Virus record (IMG/VR): IMGVR_UViG_3300012000_002192
Coordinates: 1 to 64,000 of that record
Origin: a virus
Strand: one strand, 5' to 3'
Length of the DNA: 64,000 bases
The notes under the pieces are model-generated. The model was not told the origin of the DNA. It was given only the letters and a program-made list of their open reading frames with translations, and did not search any database. A program made the position numbers and the translations under genes. Shown one piece after another: positions 60,519 to 64,000 of the stretch. Numbering within the stretch: the stretch's first letter is position 1; each line of letters starts with the position of its first letter.

Positions 60519-62045
60519 GTGCTAGTTGAGACGCAATATTTACCAAATAGTAAAAAGTTAGTAGTCAGTTTTGTTGACAAAAGCGGGGATATTAAGTTAA
60601 AGTATTTCAATTGGGACAATCCTATGAAGTACGTCTCATGCGAGGATACTGATCCACAAAAACACCCCCAATTTAGATCCTGGGATGGAAAATCGGTAAA
60701 GCAGATAGAAGTCTCACAGCCTGATAGATATGCTGTCTATGAATTTTTAGATTCGCTACCAGAAGAAGAAACATCTGAAATTTTTGAATTCAACTTGCCA
60801 AAAATTTATTTTATTGATATTGAAACTGAGATTATAGATGGATTTCCTGAAGCGGCTGACGTTAAAGACGCAGCGGGAAATGTGGTTAAAGAGGGGGCTA
60901 TTACTCAAGTATTGTCAATATCCATAGTTTATGAAGATAAAATTATTTTGCTTGGTCTAAAAGATATGCCTGATGATATGCAAAATAGAATTATCACCAA
61001 CACTAACAAATATTTTGAAAAGTTTGGAACAGAATATAAATTCAAGTATGTAAAATATGAAGATGAGTTCGAGATGTTGCATGCCTTTTTTTACAAAATG
61101 GTTCCAAAAATGCCGCTTCTAACTGGTTGGAACTTTATAAATTATGACTGGGTCTACCTTGTTAATAGGGCCAGAAAAATATCTAAATGGGTCAATGGTA
61201 GAGAATATACTATAAATCCGGCCGTTTCTTCATTTACTAAAAGAATTACTAAAATGTGGGGTAACGAATGTGAGGTTCCTGCGCATAGAATGATATTCGA
61301 TTACATGCAACTTTATGAAATTTGCGACACATCAATTAAAGTTAAAGAATCATCGTCATTGGATTTCGTGTCACATAAATTAGTGGGAGTTGAAAAAATT
61401 AAATATACTGGTTCGCTTCAAAAACTATATGAAGATGATTTCGAGACGTTTATGTATTATAACGCAGTTGACTCGGTGTTGGTTCAAAAAATCCACGAGT
61501 CTAGAAATTATATTTCCATAATCTATGCGATTTCTTCGCTGGCTAAAATTCGAATAGTTGATGTTGTTTCTCAAATGAACAACGCACTTGGTTCTTTAGC
61601 CATCACAGAAGGAGTTTTAAGAAATAAGTTTAGAAAAATGGATAATATTGTTCTTTTCCGTGATGAAAAGGGTGATGCTGAATCAACAATTGCCGGTGGG
61701 TGGGTTAAAGACCCTGTTGTTGGTATGAACCAGTGGGTTGTTACTTATGACTTTGCATCACTTTATCCTACAACGCAAAGACAGTTTTTTATTGCTCCTG
61801 AGACTTTTGTTGGTCTCCAAGATGAAAAAGATAAAACTAAATGCACAAATGGTAGACCTATCGATAGTGAAAAACATGTGCTTTGTGTGAACGGTGTTGT
61901 ATTTGAAAAAAGAAAATCCCCAACTCTAAGAATGCTTGAAGATGTTTATGCTGATAGAAAAAAGAATAAAAAAATTATGATGCAAAAAAAAGAAGAGTTG
62001 AAAGAAGTTCAGGATCAGATAAAAAAATTAGAATCCGAAATTTAA
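60519..62045 (+). CDS. gp43: DNA polymerase family B gp43, N-terminal part only (split gene)
   Basis: The protein contains the 3'-5' exonuclease (exo I FIDIETE, Asp100; exo II NFINYDW; exo III YNAVDSV) and palm motif A, DFASLYP (411-417; T4 motif A Asp is 408). It ends at residue 508 inside the fingers helices (ADRKKNKKIMMQKKEELKEV). Motif B (K-x3-N-x-x-YG), motif C (DTD) and the thumb are absent, and the next gene is unrelated. The C-terminal half must be encoded elsewhere, outside this window. There is no intein-like Cys at the end, so a two-subunit polymerase is more likely than trans-splicing. Start is GTG; a TTTATATAAAA element lies about 19 bp upstream. Confidence 0.9.
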   Translation: MLVETQYLPNSKKLVVSFVDKSGDIKLKYFNWDNPMKYVSCEDTDPQKHPQFRSWDGKSVKQIEVSQPDRYAVYEFLDSLPEEETSEIFEFNLPKIYFIDIETEIIDGFPEAADVKDAAGNVVKEGAITQVLSISIVYEDKIILLGLKDMPDDMQNRIITNTNKYFEKFGTEYKFKYVKYEDEFEMLHAFFYKMVPKMPLLTGWNFINYDWVYLVNRARKISKWVNGREYTINPAVSSFTKRITKMWGNECEVPAHRMIFDYMQLYEICDTSIKVKESSSLDFVSHKLVGVEKIKYTGSLQKLYEDDFETFMYYNAVDSVLVQKIHESRNYISIIYAISSLAKIRIVDVVSQMNNALGSLAITEGVLRNKFRKMDNIVLFRDEKGDAESTIAGGWVKDPVVGMNQWVVTYDFASLYPTTQRQFFIAPETFVGLQDEKDKTKCTNGRPIDSEKHVLCVNGVVFEKRKSPTLRMLEDVYADRKKNKKIMMQKKEELKEVQDQIKKLESEI

Positions 62046-62099
62046 TAAAAAAAGAATTAGGAGTTAATATATAGATTGTATAAAAATACAATTTATTTT

Positions 62100-63740
62100 A
62101 TGAAAGTTAAAAATTATTCCAACTACTCTAAATTATATGAGTCTAAATTAATAGAAAGTAGATTCTTATCTGAGGAAAATATTTCTGTTGAAGATATAAT
62201 CAAACCTATCGAGGGATTAATTACCGAAGAGCTTATTGGTAAGTGGTTAAAGGACAAATACCAAAAAGGAAAAGCCGCTGTAAAATCAGTTATTAGGGGT
62301 GTCGGAGATGTTATTTCAAGAGTATTTAATGGAGTTGTTAATTTCTTCAAAAACTTTTCAATTAAAAAGTTAATTTCAGCCGTTTCTCAAAAAATCAAAG
62401 AAATAGGATCTGGCATGTTTCAAAAGGTAAAAGACCTCCTAAGTGGATTTAGCGATTTTATTGTAAGAAATGGACTTTGTGATGAAAATAACCGACCTAA
62501 TTTCAAAAATATCTGGGCATACCTTTGTAGGAGTGCAAAAAATTTAGTGGATTGGTCTAAAGAAGGATTTAGTGAAGATAAACTTCAACAAGTGGGGAAT
62601 AATGTTAGGATTTCAGAATCTGCTAACGACATAGGTGATGATGAAATACACCATTATGGCATGTTTGAAAAACTGGCTTATGCATTAGGAATCAAAAATG
62701 CTAGATTTAACGGAGTGGTTTCACAGATTGTAAAAAAAGGAACCATTGGTTTAATCATTATGGGCATCCTAAAATTAGCCGGTATTTCATTAGCTGGTGT
62801 GTTGGCCGGGATGAGTCCAATTTTGATGGCAGCAATTGGTGGTATGTTACTTATGGCCGGCTTAATTATATTGGCTATTTGGATATGTAAGCCTTATCCA
62901 ACGGTTGAGGATTGTCTGGCGTATCTGGGTAACTATTTTTCCAATAAATCTAAAGAAGAATACATATCATCTGATGACATTGAAGAAATTTCTAATGATT
63001 TTGAAGAGGTTATTGACGAAAAACCAAAAGTTGATTCTCAATCATTGAAGTCTATTTATCCAGAAATGATTAAAAATCTACAATCTCTTAAAAGTATGAT
63101 TATTTCTTTTGGTGGCGTTGGATTAGAAAATGACGAATTATCTAAATCACAGGGTATTAAATCAAAGTCTAATAAAGTTACAGCAAAAAATATGTCTGTA
63201 GTTGGGGAGTCCATTAAAAGTTTTGCAATTTTTGAAAAAGAATTTTCAAAACAACCAAGAAAGGTAACAATTACTGCTGCTGAAGACTATCTTGTTCAAG
63301 CTTACAAGAATATCCAAAAATCTATGAATAATATAGTTGACCAAAAAGATAAAGGAATTGGAGTAACAGAACAGTTTATAGATGATATACTTCAGAAAAA
63401 ATTAGATAGTCCTTCTAAGGATGTTATCAAATCACTATATAATGATATCTACGAACACCTTTATGGTAAATACTCTAAAACACTGCCTGATTTTGGTCCT
63501 TTATATAAAGAAAGTATTGACATCATATCTGATAAAAATAAGAGAAAGGTAGTGGCTGAAAAAATGGCTCGACTGGCAAAAAGAACTCTACAATTCGAAG
63601 GTGAAAACATGTATTCAGCACTTGGAGAATTTGGAGCCGATATGAAAGACTTCAATACCTCACTTAAAAAAATAATGGAGTATTACAAAAGTCAAGATTC
63701 GGTGAGTGAAATGTTTTCATTTAAAAAATTTACAAAATAA
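62100..63740 (+). CDS. Putative internal head protein (546 aa), paralogue of the 903-aa protein
   Basis: I start at the ATG at 62100, giving MKVKNYSNYSKLYESKLIES, a capsid-targeting-like tag with LYE and LIE as possible prohead-protease sites; an in-frame TTG at 62076 would hide the tag. Residues about 60-115 have amphipathic helices. Residues about 222-262 are two hydrophobic segments that could insert in a membrane. Residues about 318-535 match residues about 178-440 of the 903-aa protein. A protein combining a head tag, membrane segments and a paralogous core would fit an ejection or pilot protein. No enzymatic motif seen. Confidence 0.75.
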   Translation: MKVKNYSNYSKLYESKLIESRFLSEENISVEDIIKPIEGLITEELIGKWLKDKYQKGKAAVKSVIRGVGDVISRVFNGVVNFFKNFSIKKLISAVSQKIKEIGSGMFQKVKDLLSGFSDFIVRNGLCDENNRPNFKNIWAYLCRSAKNLVDWSKEGFSEDKLQQVGNNVRISESANDIGDDEIHHYGMFEKLAYALGIKNARFNGVVSQIVKKGTIGLIIMGILKLAGISLAGVLAGMSPILMAAIGGMLLMAGLIILAIWICKPYPTVEDCLAYLGNYFSNKSKEEYISSDDIEEISNDFEEVIDEKPKVDSQSLKSIYPEMIKNLQSLKSMIISFGGVGLENDELSKSQGIKSKSNKVTAKNMSVVGESIKSFAIFEKEFSKQPRKVTITAAEDYLVQAYKNIQKSMNNIVDQKDKGIGVTEQFIDDILQKKLDSPSKDVIKSLYNDIYEHLYGKYSKTLPDFGPLYKESIDIISDKNKRKVVAEKMARLAKRTLQFEGENMYSALGEFGADMKDFNTSLKKIMEYYKSQDSVSEMFSFKKFTK

Positions 63741-63741
63741 T

Positions 63742-64000
63742 ATGAACAGAATAATCAAGTTTGATGAATTTACCACTGAGGGATTGGCTTCTTTTGGAGC
63801 AAAGATGAGAAGAACAGTTACTGGTCAATCTGCTGGTGATGAATTAGATAAACTTCCTCAGAGTGATTTGACTAAATTGAGAAATCTTTATATTCAAGAT
63901 CCTACTGAAGCTGCAAAATATCTAAGAAGTATAATTATTAGAGAAAAAAATAACCAATTTGGTATTGGATTGGCACTAACGGTTGCCGGGGCGGCTTTAA
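63742..64000 (+). CDS. Capsid-tagged membrane protein, truncated by window end
   Basis: It starts one base after the stop of the 546-aa gene with MNRIIKFDEFTTE|GL, another tag of the recurring type. The 86 visible residues go through a helical region to the start of a hydrophobic segment (GIGLALTVAGAAL). It probably forms an operon with the previous tagged protein. The C-terminus lies beyond the window. Confidence 0.65.
   Translation, partial: MNRIIKFDEFTTEGLASFGAKMRRTVTGQSAGDELDKLPQSDLTKLRNLYIQDPTEAAKYLRSIIIREKNNQFGIGLALTVAGAAL

Noticed and set aside
60519-62045. Split DNA polymerase considered as a second split-intein gene
   Set aside because: The C-terminal end is a fingers-type coiled coil without a Cys1/block A sequence.
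1-64000. tRNA or other structured RNA genes
   Set aside because: I saw no cloverleaf-like or conserved RNA segments while reading, but a covariance-model scan (tRNAscan-SE, Rfam) was not possible and would be decisive.

Overview
The window looks like 64 kb of a large T4-related myovirus infecting a Bacteroidota (probably flavobacterial) host. The T4-type core is recognisable: terminase (gp17, gp16-like), head completion gp4, tail sheath gp18, tail tube gp19, sheath stabiliser gp15, baseplate gp25 and a gp26-type protein, a tape-measure candidate, clamp loader gp44, recombination nuclease gp47, late sigma gp55 and family B DNA polymerase gp43. The host inference rests on high A+T content, A-rich leaders without Shine-Dalgarno sequences, a signal peptide ending in FSQ, a ClpS and a type II glutamine synthetase of the kinds common in flavobacteria, and rhomboid-like C-terminal tails. 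It is an inference, not proof. Genes are packed on both strands with frequent switches. No stretch above 300 bp lacks a gene, and I saw no convincing tRNA, rRNA or CRISPR array.

Layout. 0-5 kb: DNA methylase, cupin, gp4, small membrane proteins and glutamine synthetase. 5-10 kb: gp55, gp15, gp44, gp25. 9.6-14 kb: an isochorismatase-like hydrolase, secreted and membrane proteins including a spanin-like pair, a HAD phosphatase and ClpS. 14-19.2 kb: the terminase region, where the large subunit is fractured into two genes by a split intein, with a Vsr-like homing endonuclease between the halves on the opposite strand. 19-24.6 kb: hypothetical genes and a large putative internal head protein. 24.6-30.6 kb: sheath, gp26-type hub protein and tube. 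30.7-33 kb: two homing-endonuclease-type genes and gp47. 33-47 kb: small genes, a 1934-residue baseplate protein with beta-propeller and carbohydrate-binding-like modules, and a 1399-residue tape-measure candidate. 47-51 kb: hypotheticals and a polymerase-like protein with family A-type motifs. 51-55.7 kb: a glycan cassette made of a GT2-like enzyme, a sulfotransferase and a single protein with four glycosyltransferase domains. 55.7-62 kb: peptidase, Nei-like glycosylase, thymidylate synthase and the N-terminal part of a split DNA polymerase. 62-64 kb: further putative internal head proteins.

Three themes stand out. (1) The terminase is split exactly inside its Walker A motif, between the Lys and Thr of GKT, so DNA packaging must depend on protein trans-splicing. 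(2) At least nine proteins, one of them an isochorismatase-like enzyme, start with a short tag of the form M-x-[IKR]-x-[FY]-x-x-[FY]-x-x-E. It resembles the capsid-targeting sequence of T4 internal proteins (MKTYQEFIAE), which suggests a set of proteins packaged in the head and delivered with the DNA. (3) A TTTATATATA-type element sits just upstream of most transcription units, often so close to the ATG that mRNAs would be nearly leaderless; it is a candidate late promoter for the gp55-like sigma factor.
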